Origin: Isochrysis galbana
Lineage: Eukaryota > Haptophyta > Isochrysidales > Isochrysidaceae
DNA length: 64,000 nucleotides
Assembly: GCA_018136815.1 (NCBI GenBank)
Contig: CM030934.1
Location: 3,406,994-3,470,993 of the forward strand
Direction: 5' to 3'
This document shows, one piece after another, positions 52,698 to 63,968 of this stretch. Numbering within the stretch: position 1 is the first letter of the stretch; the number at the start of each line of letters is the position of its first letter. The notes beneath the pieces were generated by a model that saw only the letters and a list, made by a program, of their open reading frames with translations, ran no database searches and was not told the DNA's origin. Position numbers and translations under genes: made by a program.

Positions 52698-53164
52698 TCG
52701 CCACATGCCCCAGCAAAAAAGCTGCAGCCCCTTCGAGGGTTTGGACAATCGAGAAGTGCCGCGTCGCACCTGCTTCCTTCTCGGACCTGTACCGCACACC
52801 GGGCAGCGCACCAAACTCCTTAACAACGTCGATCGCCACGTCGTCAAAGCACAGCTGAGGGATGTCCATGAGGTACCGATAACGAGGAACTCGATCTTTG
52901 ATGCTCTTGCCCAGCATGGTGTTGAGGATGCCGTTGCGGACGTAGTGCATGCCCAGCTCCACCGTGGCCCTCTCCTTGAACTCCGAGATCTTGGAGGGGA
53001 GGTAGACGTTACCCTCTGCCTCCCAGGTGTCGCCCTCAGCCCCAAAGTCAGCCCAACGGACCGCGACGTGGTTGGTGCCGGCGCGCCGAATCATGCCCAC
53101 GATCTTGTGTCCACCTTCCAGTTGCCCTCCAACGCTGTGGTCGACGTGAGCGGCCTCTTGGTAC
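52684..53164 (-). CDS. Chromodomain-like 3' exon, gene partial
   Basis: Minus-strand exon from an acceptor ccgcacacgcag (exon starts 53164) to a TGA at 52684. It reads HKIVGMIRRAGTNHVAVRWA, then GDTWEAEGN and LPSKISEFKER: the spacing and the W..DTWE motif fit a chromodomain (known in chromatin proteins and in integrases of gypsy-type chromoviruses). About 100 further residues (VELGMHYVRNGILNTMLGKS to TLEGAAAFLLGHVATDDD) are unfamiliar. The stop codon lies inside repeat G. Upstream exons were not found (the open frame continues to 53544 but is not protein-like). Could be a host chromatin protein or retroelement-derived. Confidence 0.5.
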
Positions 53165-53544
53165 CTGCGTGTGCGGCATGCAAAATAGCTGGAGTCAGAG
53201 CTCAGGTGGGGTGTTCGACTCATGCATGCTGGCTTGTGATGTATGTGCGAGCAAGTGCATCGTGATCCGTACACCTCCAAAAATCGCGTTGTGGAGCACA
53301 TGGCTGCCCAACTTCCCTCCCCAGTGCGAGTGCGAGCGTGCAGGCGCGAACAAGGCCCCCCGAAGATGTGGGCCACCCAGGTGCAAGGAGGAACTACTCC
53401 AGCATCCGTGAGAAGTGTGGAGGGGTGGCGCACACCTGAGCGCGGCATGAGACTCACTGGTGTGGCCTCCGAGGTGACGGGCAGGCTCGGCAGCCCTCCG
53501 ACCGGGGCGGCCGCCACCGTAGTTCTGAGATTCACTAGAAACAA

Positions 53545-53843
53545 AAAAAAACTCCCGTGAGTAGATCAGCCCCTCCCTTTTACCGTTACAGTGTTTCTAC
53601 GGAGGCCAAAAACAGCCCGTTTTACCGTGTTTCAAATCCCCTCCGTCCTCCGTTTTAGGTACCGTGTTTGTACGGGGTACCGGGGGTGCGCCCACTCGTG
53701 ACAGCGCCCTGCGCGGTGGTGGGTGCATGTGTGCGTGTGTGCGCGCGTGCGCGCACGTATATCAATTAATATTCATGGCTCACTTGTCACTTGCTCTTCC
53801 CAATCAACAATCAATATCCATACTTAGTACTTAGTTAGACGTT
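53545..53843. other. Intergenic, alternating GTGCGC tract
   Basis: TGTGTGCGTGTGTGCGCGCG-type alternating purine-pyrimidine DNA at about 53727-53758, and three copies of TTACCGTG/TACCGTGTTT around 53580-53670. No gene. Confidence 0.45.
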
Positions 53844-54200
53844 AGACAAGTAGCTGACGGACCATATCCTCACTTGGAGTAACAGACTCATCAGCAAGCC
53901 NNNNNNNNNNNNNNNNNNNNNNNNNNNNNNNNNNNNNNNNNNNNNNNNNNNNNNNNNNNNNNNNNNNNNNNNNNNNNNNNNNNNNNNNNNNNNNNNNNNN
54001 AATCGTCTTCGCCGTCACTGTCGTCGTCGCTGTCCCACTTTCCACTTTGCAACATCGGGAGACCATTGAGCGCTTTGCACGCACATCTGCACATGCATAG
54101 TTTCGTGACAATAGACAAGCTTGTCCGCGACATGATGGCTCATACTCGACCGATGTTGAGTGTGAATTTGTCCGTACACTGACCAATTGCGTTTAGCAGC
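53844..54200 (-). CDS. Possible acidic protein exon broken by gap
   Basis: On the minus strand, before the gap, LQSGKWDSDDDSDGEDD is encoded near 54050-54001; after it, LADESVTPSEDMVRQLLV ends at a stop near 53844. Both look like real protein, but they lie on opposite sides of 100 N and the frame relation is unknown. No family assigned. Confidence 0.25.
53901..54000. other. Assembly gap (100 N)
   Basis: Exactly 100 N, nominal scaffold gap. Confidence 0.98.
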
Positions 54201-54538
54201 AGACGCAGCTGCGCACTGTGCGGAGCCGCGGCCTCGCGCGCCCCTTTCCCCCTCCTTTTTTTACGAGTAGTGAGTGAGCGCGGCCCCCTTCTCGCGCCTT
54301 CCCCCGCCCGCGGGTTGCGGTTGGGGAGGGGAGGGGGGGCCCCTCTCCATTTGGGGGGGGGGGGGAGGCGCGCGGGGCGGGCGGCGGGGGGACCCGCGCG
54401 CGCCGCCGCCCCCCCCCCCCGCGCCCGCCCGCCCGTCGGTCCCACCACCGCTCCACGCCGCGTCTGCGCCCCCCCGCCCCCCCCGCCCCCCCCGCCCCCC
54501 CGCCCCCCCCGCCCCGCCCCCTCCCCCTCTCCTTTTCT

Positions 54539-57500
54539 TTGGAGACTCGAGAGCCGCAGAGAGGACATCATATTTGGGGAAGTTCCATCTCTCTCTCCGT
54601 TGTCCTCTCTCTCTCTCTCTCTCTTCCTCTCCCTCCCTCTCCCTCCCTCCCAATGCCCTTGCCCCCTCCCCCCCAGCGCGTCCTCCGCCTGCCCGACGGC
54701 AGCGCCCTCGCGCTTCCCTCCCGCCTCCCTCCCGCCTCTCCCTCCTCCTCTTGTGTTCTCCCCTTCCTCCACTCCCCTTCTCGAGGGAGGGCCACCCTCC
54801 GGCCCTTCCTCAGGAGGAGGGGAGGGGGGCACTGTGCCTCCAAGAAGGGGCCAGAGAGAGAGCTGGTAGATGAAGACCAGGCAAGCAGCAAGCAGACCGA
54901 CCAAGCCGCAACCATCGACCTCGGGCCGCCTGAGCGCACTCCGCCCGCCCCCATCGCCGCCGACCGCCAGAGCGCCACCGCCGAGGGATCGAGTGGGCTC
55001 AACGCGCTGCTCACAGCTGCCGCCGGCAGAGAGGAGCTGTCGGCTTCGGATCGGGCGGGCCATACAGCGACCCCGAGGCACGAAGCGGCTGCCCGCACCG
55101 CCACGGGAGCCTCTGTTCGGAGCGACACACCAGCTTTGCAGGACTCCGCAGCCACGGCTCCCGCGATCAAGGGTGATGGCATTCAACCGCAGAACGACTC
55201 GATCCTGCGCGTCTTGTCCCGCTTCGACGAGGAGCTGCTTGAGGTTCTCGAGGCTGGCACCATCCGCATTCTGTCGAGCGAGTGGCTCGCACGGCAGCCG
55301 AACGGTCGCCTGATCGAGAGGATGCAAGACCTGGTGGCTCGCGAGCGCCACGGCGAGCGGCCCTTCCTTGAACCCAAGGCGGCGGCTGATCTCGTGCTAC
55401 AGCGCAGGCGAGCTCTCGGTGTGCTGTCCTATCCTTGGCTCTCGGCAGACCACCCAGATCCCACGGGGGACCGGATGCGTGCGGTCAAGCAGGCGCTCGA
55501 ACGCCACTCTCATATCACTGGGCTCTTCTGGGACTATGCCTCGCTTCCACAGAAGCCGAGATCTAACGATGAGGAAAAGGTGTTCAGCGTTGGGCTCAGC
55601 AAGATGAGCGACCTGTATGCCTCGGCGGTTGGCACGACGGTGCTTAAGAGCACCTTCATCCCCGAATGCCCGTCCGAGTTGCAAGGCGTCTTTCGCCTCG
55701 AGGGCGCTCGTGGTCAGGAGGCTGAAGTTCGCTCAACCGTGCAGGGCTGCATCCCGCCTTACACGGTGATGCGGTTCAAGGATATGAACAACGGTATAGT
55801 GCACGTTCTTCTCGACACTCCGCCATCGCAAGCTGGCGCAGAGACCTTGGCTCAGTCGCTTATGGGCAAGGTGTGCGATCGCGCCTTCCCCGCCTACAAC
55901 GCGCGCCGGTACGACGATCGCGGCTGGTGCTTCTTTGAGAGCGTGGTGAGCTCCGAGCTCCTCGGCCGGCTCAACCCCAAGGTTCGGGCCGCAATTGCAA
56001 GTCTTCCATCAAAGGTCATCGAGGTTGAAGCTAACGGCAGGACCAAGGCTGTCATTGATTGGCTCACCGGCGACTTTGCGGCTGAGATCGCGCGCAAGAC
56101 GTTCACCGGCAAGGGCGACGCTGAGCGGGTCACCAAGTTGTACTTCGAGTACTTTGAGCGGATTGCAAGGGGAGTGGCGAGCACGCTCCACATGTCTGTG
56201 GAAGAGGAGCACGGCGCACAGACTCCCTTCCCACCCCTGCCAGTACTGCCTGAGCTGCAATCGCCATCGTTCCGCCTGAAGAGGGGGCAGTACGTTCTAT
56301 GTCGCGATGCGCCCGCGAGCCAGCCGGCGGTGGGGACACCTGAGCCCCTGCCCCACCTCGTTCCGCGTTTGCAATGGGTGGCTGATGACGCAGAGGATGT
56401 TTGTCGCCTAGGCATCCACGGCGCCTCGACGGCTGTAGACATCAACCGACTGGACCACCGCGCCTTGCCATGGCTTCGACCAGCTCAGCATCACGGCCAT
56501 ACGCCTGTCTCGGAAAGCACCTTCAAGAGGCTGGTGGCCGCCTTGGACGCTACTGCCAAGGGAGGGAGGGAGGGAGGGAGGGAGGGAGTGAGAGGGAGAG
56601 AGGGAGGGAGAGAGAGAGGGAGAGAGGGAGAGCGAGAAGTTGCCGTGGACACAGACGATGGTCACTCCACTGAGGCGCACGCCATTGAGATACCGCCCGC
56701 TGTGGATGCGCCGAGGGACGAGCTCCAGGTTGTCAATGCCATCTGTGCGGCAGCCGTTGCTCTTGCCGAGCTGAACCGCCTTGCGGATCTGCTGAAGCAC
56801 TCGGAAGAGCTAACGCCCGACGGCAGAGGTTCTCAGGAGCAAATGAATGCCGAGCGCCGAATTCATAGGAAAATACTTGAGCCGGAGCGGCAAAATGTTA
56901 TGGCTGACTTCACCGTGCGCATCCGCAACGCTAGAGATCGCACAATGGCGCTTGCCACACCGACGCTGGATTTGGGCACAGAGCAACCCACTGCATCGGA
57001 TCTGGACGATGCCCGGGCAGCGATGGTCGAGGCCATGGCGAATGCTTTCCAAGTCCTAGGCAGAGCCGGACGCGAGGCCATAGCGGATGTGTTCCAAATC
57101 ATAGGCGAAGCCGGACGCCGACAGTATGCGACTCAGCAACGCCTGCTGGTGCGAGTTGATGACGAGTGGGCTGAAGCTGAGGTCATAGGGCACGATGCGT
57201 TGGAGCACCTCGTCCGAATGACAGATGAGTCGCAGAGGCGTGTGCTCCTCGACCCGTGGAATCACGCGCCCCTCGAGCTGCCGCTTGCCACGTTTGACAA
57301 GCTGCGTGCTTGGTGGATGGATGTGCTGGCCGCTCAGCACTCCAGCATCGTCGACGTCATCTCTGGCCGGCGGCTCGATGTGCTAGATCAGTGTGTCTCG
57401 ATCACCATCGATGGCATTGATGCCGGCTCCACCCAAGGGACGGGTGGCTTGCAGCAGTGGGTCCTCTGTGAGCACGCGCGCCTGTGCGACGCGACGCGTG

Positions 57501-60500
57501 ATGCCGTAGATCCCGCGTGCCTCCTCATCACCGCCGGCCCCGCGGCGGGCAAGACGACGCTCACGAGCCAGCTCGTGATGCTGCTCAAGGACGGGCCACT
57601 CGTGCCCATCCTCGTGCGCGGCCAGAAGTGGCAGAGGGGCTTGGCGGAGCGGCGCGAAGTGTTCGCGGCCGCGTGGAATTGGGTGGACGCGTACGTGCAG
57701 GTTGAATACGAGCAGCAACCTGCCGTCGTGGGCATGCTGCGGCAGGCGATGCGAGGCCGACGCGCCGTGCTCCTCCTCGACGGGCTCGACGAGTGCGGAA
57801 GCACGCGCCGGCTCTTTGAGGCGCATATCGGCGGCATGCTCCTACCGCAGGGTCACGTGGTGGTGGCGCTCTCTCGGCCGGCTGGGCTAGGCGAGGCGAA
57901 CATGCGCGCGTTCCGCCGCGCCAGCCTGCTGCCGTTGAGCGAGGCGCAGCAGCAGCGCATGCTCGAGCAACGGCTGCCGGATGTTGCCGAGCGTGCGAAG
58001 CTGTGGAACTACATCGTCGAGCGACTACCGCGCGACGCAGAGGGTAAGCGCATCACGTCCAACCCGCTGATGCTCTCGATGCTCGCTTCGATCGCCGAGC
58101 TGCGTGTTGGCCACGAGATGCCGCGCTCGGTTGCCGACTTGTACACCGTGGCGACAGACGCGATGCTCGTGCGTGCAAAGGCAGGCACGGAGGGCAGCTT
58201 GCTGGCACAGCCCACCGGATCGAAGCTCAGTGCGCTCTTGCGCAAGCTGTTCCTGCAGGCTCAGCTGGCGGAGCGACGCGTCATTGATAGTGAGCTGATC
58301 AATAGTGCCATCGGCAAGGACGCGCCGTGGCTCATTGAGTGCATACGGAACGACCGCGTGGCATTGCTGAGCTTGCTTCAGGCGGAGCCGCTTGAGGTGC
58401 AGGCGCCACACCTATCGTTTCAGGAGTATATGGCGGCGGTTGCAATTGCAGATGGCGCGGAGCTGCATGTGCAAACGGTAGAGCAGCTAAGCGCTTTCTG
58501 GGCCAACACCATGCGGCTGGGTGCCGAGCTGGGTGAGCGGTTTGCCAATGCGCTCGCTGACCAGTTGGGGCTCTCGTCCATGGAGGAGGTGACAGTGGAC
58601 CGCCCTGCCAGTGTGGTGGCATGCTGTGCAGCACTGGGTGCCATGCTCCAGTCGACGACGGTGAGGGTGAAGAAGATAAGGTGAGTTTGCTTCCATTGCG
58701 TAGAGGGTGAAATGGGTGCTGGGTTCGGTTGCAGCTTCAAGGCCTAGCAGGGGAAAATGTTTGTTTTATGGAATGCACCTTTGAAGGGGCATGCAGTCCA
58801 TGAAGAGGTTGTTCACATGGCGATGGCTGGCATGGCGGATGCCCACACCCTTCACCCACCCCACTCAGCAAATCGAGCACCACACACACTTTCATTATAT
58901 CCACCTCGGTTTCTCACTTGTTCCTCACTAGCCTCATGAAGACCTGTTTTGCCATGCAGCTTTTGTAGTGGTGCTATCGATGATGTGGGTCTCAAAGAGC
59001 TCTTTGCAGTCATCCCATTCAAGGGGGCCTTGAACAATCTCGTAAATCTCGATCTTACTGAAAACAAAATTGGCGATGAGGGCATGAAGGTATTTGCAGA
59101 GGCCATATCCAAGGGGGCCTTGAACAATCTCAAAAATCTCGTGTTGGACAAGTTTAGGATCGAGGGTGATGATTCTACAACAAGCCTCGATCTTTCATCC
59201 AAAGGAATCAATGATGTTGACATGCACATCATCTCCAAGTTATTCTCCAATGGGGCCTTGAACAATCTCAAAAATCTCGATCTTCAGGGTAACAATATTG
59301 GTGCTGAGGGGATGAAGGCATTTGCAGAGGCCACATCCACGGGGGCCCTGAATAATCTCGAAAATCTCAATCTCTACATCAACAAAATTGGTGATGAGGG
59401 GATGAAGACATTTGTAGAGGCCATATCCAAGGGGGCCTTGAATAATCTCGACAATCTCGTTCTCTCCTACAACAAAATTGGTGATGAGGGGATGAAGGCG
59501 TTTGCAGAGGCCATATCCAAGGGGGCCTTGAATAATCTCGAAAATCTCGTTCTCTCCTACAACAACATTGGTGATGAGGGGATGAAGGCGTTTGCAGAGG
59601 CCATATCCAAGGGGGCCTTGAACACTCTCCAAAATCTTGATCTTGGTGTCAACAACATTGGTCCTGACGGGATGGAGGCATTTGCAGAGGCCATATCCAA
59701 GGGGGCCTTGAACAATCTCGAAAATCTCAAGCTCTTCCAAAACGAAATTGGTGATGAGGGGATGAAGGTATTTTCCGAGGCCATATCCAAGGGGGCCTTG
59801 AATAATCTCGAAAATCTCAATCTCCGTTTCAACGAGATAGGCGATGAGGGAATGAAGGCATTTTCTGAGGCTCTATCCAAGGGGGCCTTGAACAATCTTG
59901 AAATTCTCAATCTCTACAAGAACAAAATTGGTGATGAGGGAATGAAGGCCTTTGCAGAGGCCATATCCAAGGGGGCCTTGAACAATCTCGAAAATCTCAA
60001 TCTCTTCAACAACGAAATTGGTGATGAGGGGATGAAGGCATTTGCAGAGGCCATATCCAAGGGGGCCTTGAACAATCTCAAAAATCTCAATCTCTGGAAC
60101 AACAAAATTGGTGATGAGGGGATGAAGGCCTTTGCAGAGGCCATATCCAAGGGGGCCTTGAACAATCTCGAAAATCTCAATTTCTACGACAACAATATTG
60201 GCCATGAGGGGATGAAGGCATTTGCCGAGGCTCTATCCAAGGGGGCCTTGAACAATCTCGAAAATCTCAATCTTCACTACAACAAAATTGGTGATGAGGG
60301 GATGAAGGCATTTGCAGAGGCCCTGTCCAAGGGGGCCTTGAACAATCTCAAAAATCTCGTGTTGGACAAGTTTAGGATCGAGGGTGATGATTCTACAACA
60401 AGCCTCGATCTTTCATCCAAAGGAATCAATGATGTTGACATGCACATCATCTCCAAGTTATTCTCCAATGGGGCCTTGAACAATCTCCAAAATCTCGATC

Positions 60501-62002
60501 TTCGATGGAACCAGATTGGTGATGAGGGGATGAAGGCATTTGCAGAGGCCATATCCAAGGGGGCCTTGAACAATCTCAAAAATCTCGTGTTGGACAAGTT
60601 TATGATCAAGGGTGATGATTCTACAACAAGCCTCGATCTTTCATGCAAAGGAATCAATGATGTTGACATGCACATCATCTCCAAGTTTTTCTCCAATGGG
60701 GCCTTGAATAATCTCGGCAATCTCGTTCTCAGAAGCAACAACATTGGCGACGAGGGCATGGAGGCATTTGCAGAGGCTATATCCAAGGGGGCCTTGAACA
60801 ATCTCGAAAATCTCGATCTCTGCTACAACAAAATTGGTGATGAGGGGATGAAGGCATTTGCTGAGGCACTATCCAAGGGGGCCTTGAATAATCTCGCAAA
60901 TCTCGATCTCAGCTGGAACCGGATTGGCGATGAGGGTCAGAAGGCATTTGCTGAGACCCTATCCATGGGGGCATTGAACAATCTCGAAAATCTCAATCTC
61001 TACAACAACAAAATTGGTGATGAGGGGATGAAGACATTTGCAGAGGCCATATCCAAGGGGGCCTTGAACAATCTCAAAAATCTCGATCTCAACAACAACA
61101 AAATCGGCGATGAGGGGACGAAGGCATTTGCAGAGGCATTATCCAAGGGGGCCTTGAACAATCTCGAAAATCTAAATCTCTACGACAACAATATTGGCCA
61201 TGAGGGGATGAAGGCATTTGCCGAGGCTCTATCCAAGGGGGCCTTGAATAATCTCGAAAATCTCGTTCTCTCCTACAACAAAATTGGTGATGAGGGGATG
61301 AAGGCGTTTGCAGAGGCCATATCCAAGGGGGCCTTGAATAATCTCAAAAATCTCCATCTTGCCGAAAACAAAATTGGCCACGAGGGGATGAAGGCATTCT
61401 CCAAGGCTCTATCCATGGGGGCCTTGAACAATCTCCAATATCTCGTTCTCGCGAGAAATACAATTGGTGACGAGGGAATGAAAGCGCTTGCAGAGGCCAT
61501 ATCCAAGGGGGCCTTGAACAATCTCAAAAATCTCAATCTCTGGAACAACAAAATTGGTGATGAGGGGATGAAGGCCTTTGCAGAGGCCATATCCAAGGGG
61601 GCCTTGAATAATCTCGAAAATCTCGTTCTCTCCTACAACAAAATTGGTGATGAGGGGATGAAGGCGTTTGCAGAGGCCATATCCAAGAGGGCCTTGAACA
61701 ATCTCGAAAATCTCGTTCTCTGGCGTATTGAAATTGGTAACGAGGGAATGAAGGCATTCTCCAAGGCTCTATCCATGGGGGCCTTGAATAATCTCGCAAA
61801 TCTCATTCTTGCTGAGAACAAAATTGGTGATGAGGGGATGAAGGCATTTGCAGAGGCTCTATCCAATGGGGCCTTGAATAATCTCGAAAATCTCAACCTC
61901 GGTGGCAATGGCATTGGCCCTGAGGGGATGAAGGCATTTGTAGAGGCCATATCCAAGGGGGCTCGAAAATCTCAACCTCGGTGGCAATGGCATTGGCCCT
62001 GA
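54539..62002 (+). CDS. NLR-like protein: WDYASLPQ-type domain, NACHT, LRRs
   Basis: Exons 54539-58680 and 58960-62002 join in phase 2 across a 279 nt GT-AG intron (ends AAG ATA AG then C TTT TGT); about 2394 residues. (1) About 287-470: LGVLSYPWLSADHPDPTGDR, GLFWDYASLPQKPRS, YDDRGWCFFESVVSS, a W-D-x-x-S-x-x-Q arrangement recalling HET-type signalling domains, function unknown. (2) NACHT ATPase with P-loop ITAGPAAGKTTLTSQL near 1000, Walker B AVLLLDGLDECG near 1076, and a C-terminal SFQEYMAA motif typical of NACHT proteins. (3) From about 1385, ~36 LRRs of 28 residues (NKIGDEGMKAFAEAISKGAL, NNLENL), ribonuclease-inhibitor type. A GGGA microsatellite codes EGGREGVRGREGGRERGREG at about 680-705. 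N terminus is low complexity; an ATG at 54653 is an alternative start. By architecture an intracellular sensor; that role is inferred. Confidence 0.85.
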
Positions 62003-62429
62003 GGGGATGAAGGCATTTGTAGAGGCCATATCCAAGGGGGCCTTGAATAATCTCGACAATCTCGTTCTCTCCTACAACAAAATTGGTGATGAGGGGATGA
62101 AGGCGTTTGCAGAGGCCATATCCAAGGGGGCCTTTGAACAATCTCAAAAATCTCAATCTCCTCTACAACAAAATTGGCGATGAGGGGGTGAAGGCATTTG
62201 CAGAGGCCATATCCAAGGGGCCTTGAACAATCTCGAAAATCTCAATCTCTACATCAACAAAATTGGTGATGAGGGGATGAAGACATTTGCAGAGGCCATA
62301 TCCAAGGGGGCCTTGAACAATCTCAAAGATCTCAATCTCGAATTGAACAACATTGGCCCTGAGGGGATGAAGGCATTTGCAGAGGCCCTATCCATGGGGG
62401 CCTCGAACAATCTCAAACTGAGGTTGTGA
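62003..62429 (+). pseudogene. Out-of-frame LRR tail
   Basis: Five further 84 bp LRR units continue after the stop at 62002, but in shifted frames: an 11 nt deletion near 61963-61970 (compared with the repeat consensus), an extra T in GCCTTTGAACAAT near 62133, an extra CTC near 62158, and a missing G near 62217. The last segment ends naturally (ASNNLKLRL stop at 62429). Either the gene has decayed at its 3' end or the assembly contains errors in the repeat. Confidence 0.75.
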
Positions 62430-62447
62430 ATGAGAAGTTAGTGTCGC

Positions 62448-62548
62448 CATGTCCCGCCGTGTCCTACTGCATCCGGCCACGTCCCGCCGCGTCCCGTCGC
62501 GTCCTGCAGCATCTTGCCGCGTCCCGCCGTGTCCCGCCGTGTCCTGTG
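62448..62548 (+). repeat. Short tandem repeat GTCCCGCCGC-like
   Basis: About ten imperfect ~10 bp units (ATGTCCCGCC, GTGTCCTACT, GCGTCCCGTC and so on) just after the LRR array. Confidence 0.8.
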
Positions 62549-62589
62549 CACAGTTGGTGGACTAAGTGCCAAGAACCTCACTAACACAC

Positions 62590-63048
62590 ATGGAACAAGC
62601 CTTGGAGCGGCCTCAGCTTGGCTTTTGCAAGCATTTCCACAAGACTCCCACTTTTCAATCAGCTATAGCCAAAGTGTGTCATACTCGTGCTCTGAAGAGA
62701 TGGAGTGCCCTATTGACCGCAAACAAGTCACGCATTGGCTTCCATGGTGGAATGCGCAAGCGCCTTGGGGAAGAACAATGGACAGCCTTTGTGAAATTTG
62801 CAGAGATTGAGTACAAGCCCATGTTCCTACGTGCTCTCCAACCAATTGATGGAATGGTCCATTGTTCTGGCACACTTGAAGGTTCCCCATGCCCTCATGA
62901 TATTTGCATCAATCTTAATGAGGTTGACTCAATTGAACTTGGAGAGCGCCTTGCTGGGCTCCACCTCGACCACTCATATGATGTCAAGCACATTTGCAAT
63001 GTCTGGAGCCACGCTCTCCCAGATCCTAGTTGGGCTGTCAGTCCGTAA
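62590..63048 (+). CDS. Hypothetical protein with Cys/His cluster
   Basis: Frame of 152 residues from ATG 62590 (MEQALERPQLGFCKHFHKTP) to a stop at 63046-63048. The C-terminal half has PCPHDICINL, LAGLHLDHSYDVKHICNVWS: a LHLDH...IC pattern with several Cys that resembles HNH-type or zinc-binding folds, but I cannot name the family. Base composition is more AT-rich than neighbouring genes. It may have an upstream exon. Position right after the NLR gene gives no functional hint. Confidence 0.45.
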   Translation: MEQALERPQLGFCKHFHKTPTFQSAIAKVCHTRALKRWSALLTANKSRIGFHGGMRKRLGEEQWTAFVKFAEIEYKPMFLRALQPIDGMVHCSGTLEGSPCPHDICINLNEVDSIELGERLAGLHLDHSYDVKHICNVWSHALPDPSWAVSP

Positions 63049-63290
63049 GCTTACGGTGGTTTTGAGCTTACACTTACATCAGTACTTACATCAGTACAAA
63101 TATCAGCTTACACCCTTATTATAACTCCTAGTGTCGCTATTATTATACTTATACTTACTGGGGGGTGTTCAGCGTGCAGAGACGTACACCAGGGCCGCAG
63201 GAAAGGTCTGATCCGGGTAGTCCGTTGAGGGCTCCAAGTTGATGAAGGCTAGCGATTGAAGATCGGGAACGAATGAGTGCTCCGGCGGCA

Positions 63291-63968
63291 TCAGCAAAGG
63301 CAATGCTGGCGGCGCAACGGCGCCGATCCCATAGAAGTCGGCATCAGCATAATCGCATAATCACGTGCTTCGGTGCTTGTGTTGCCGTCCCGTCGCGGGC
63401 CACCCTCCTCACTAGTCAACTCGGAATCTTCGTCCCGATCTTCATCTTCATCTTCATCATCTTGATCTTCATCATCTTCATCTTCATCATCTTCATCTTC
63501 ATCATCTCCATCTTCATCTGACGAGTCCGTCGCGCGCCGTTTCCCGCGCGTTCGAGGGACCCTAGATCCAGACGTGGAAAACTCCGCGGCACTAGCAGCA
63601 CCACTCCGCCGTGGCGCACTTTCTTCGGGCCGGCGACCACCCCTGGCAGGCCGCCCACGACGCTCTGCTGCAGGTAGGTGCGTGTCGGGGGGTGACATTT
63701 TTTGACCATTTTCCAAAGTCCACAACAAAACTCCTAGGGGGGCCACCTGCCGCCACGAAAATCTTCGCCAGAAAATGGTGCGATTCTCCTCCCCCCTCGC
63801 CCCTCCCTTGCACAAGCTCTGGGGCTCTACCGGTAAAGAACCGCGGCGCCCGCCGCGGGAGTGATAGACGTATTTTGAAACAGAGTATTCATCACACCGG
63901 ATTCCTTGTTGATCCGTCCCACTCGTCGGCCGCCCGAGATTGATCGCCTGCTGAAGGCAAGACATCAT
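63291..63968 (-). CDS. Hypothetical acidic-tract protein (possibly one exon)
   Basis: Open minus-strand frame. The part most like protein starts after a possible acceptor CACCTACCTGCAG near 63672: AERRGRPARGGRRPEESAPR, RVPRTRGKRRATDSSDEDGD, then a long Asp/Glu run coded by a GATGAA microsatellite (about 63430-63515), ending STEARDYAIMLMPTSMGSAP. Basic followed by acidic sequence is seen in nuclear proteins, but there is no domain. Upstream codons (63968-63673) are not convincing. Confidence 0.3.
   Translation of the reverse strand: MMSCLQQAINLGRPTSGTDQQGIRCDEYSVSKYVYHSRGGRRGSLPVEPQSLCKGGARGEENRTIFWRRFSWRQVAPLGVLLWTLENGQKMSPPDTHLPAAERRGRPARGGRRPEESAPRRSGAASAAEFSTSGSRVPRTRGKRRATDSSDEDGDDEDEDDEDEDDEDQDDEDEDEDRDEDSELTSEEGGPRRDGNTSTEARDYAIMLMPTSMGSAPLRRQHCLC

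Noticed and set aside
54140-55351. 403-codon minus-strand ORF rich in Gly/Arg
   Set aside because: Antisense of the NLR gene's 5' part and of C/G homopolymer DNA; composition has no protein-like features.
59240-62156. Minus-strand frames (RLFKAPLDMASANAFIP repeats)
   Set aside because: Antisense shadows of the plus-strand LRR array.
58985-62429. CRISPR-like regular repeats
   Set aside because: The period is coding (28 codons of LRR) with no unique spacers; eukaryotic spliced gene.
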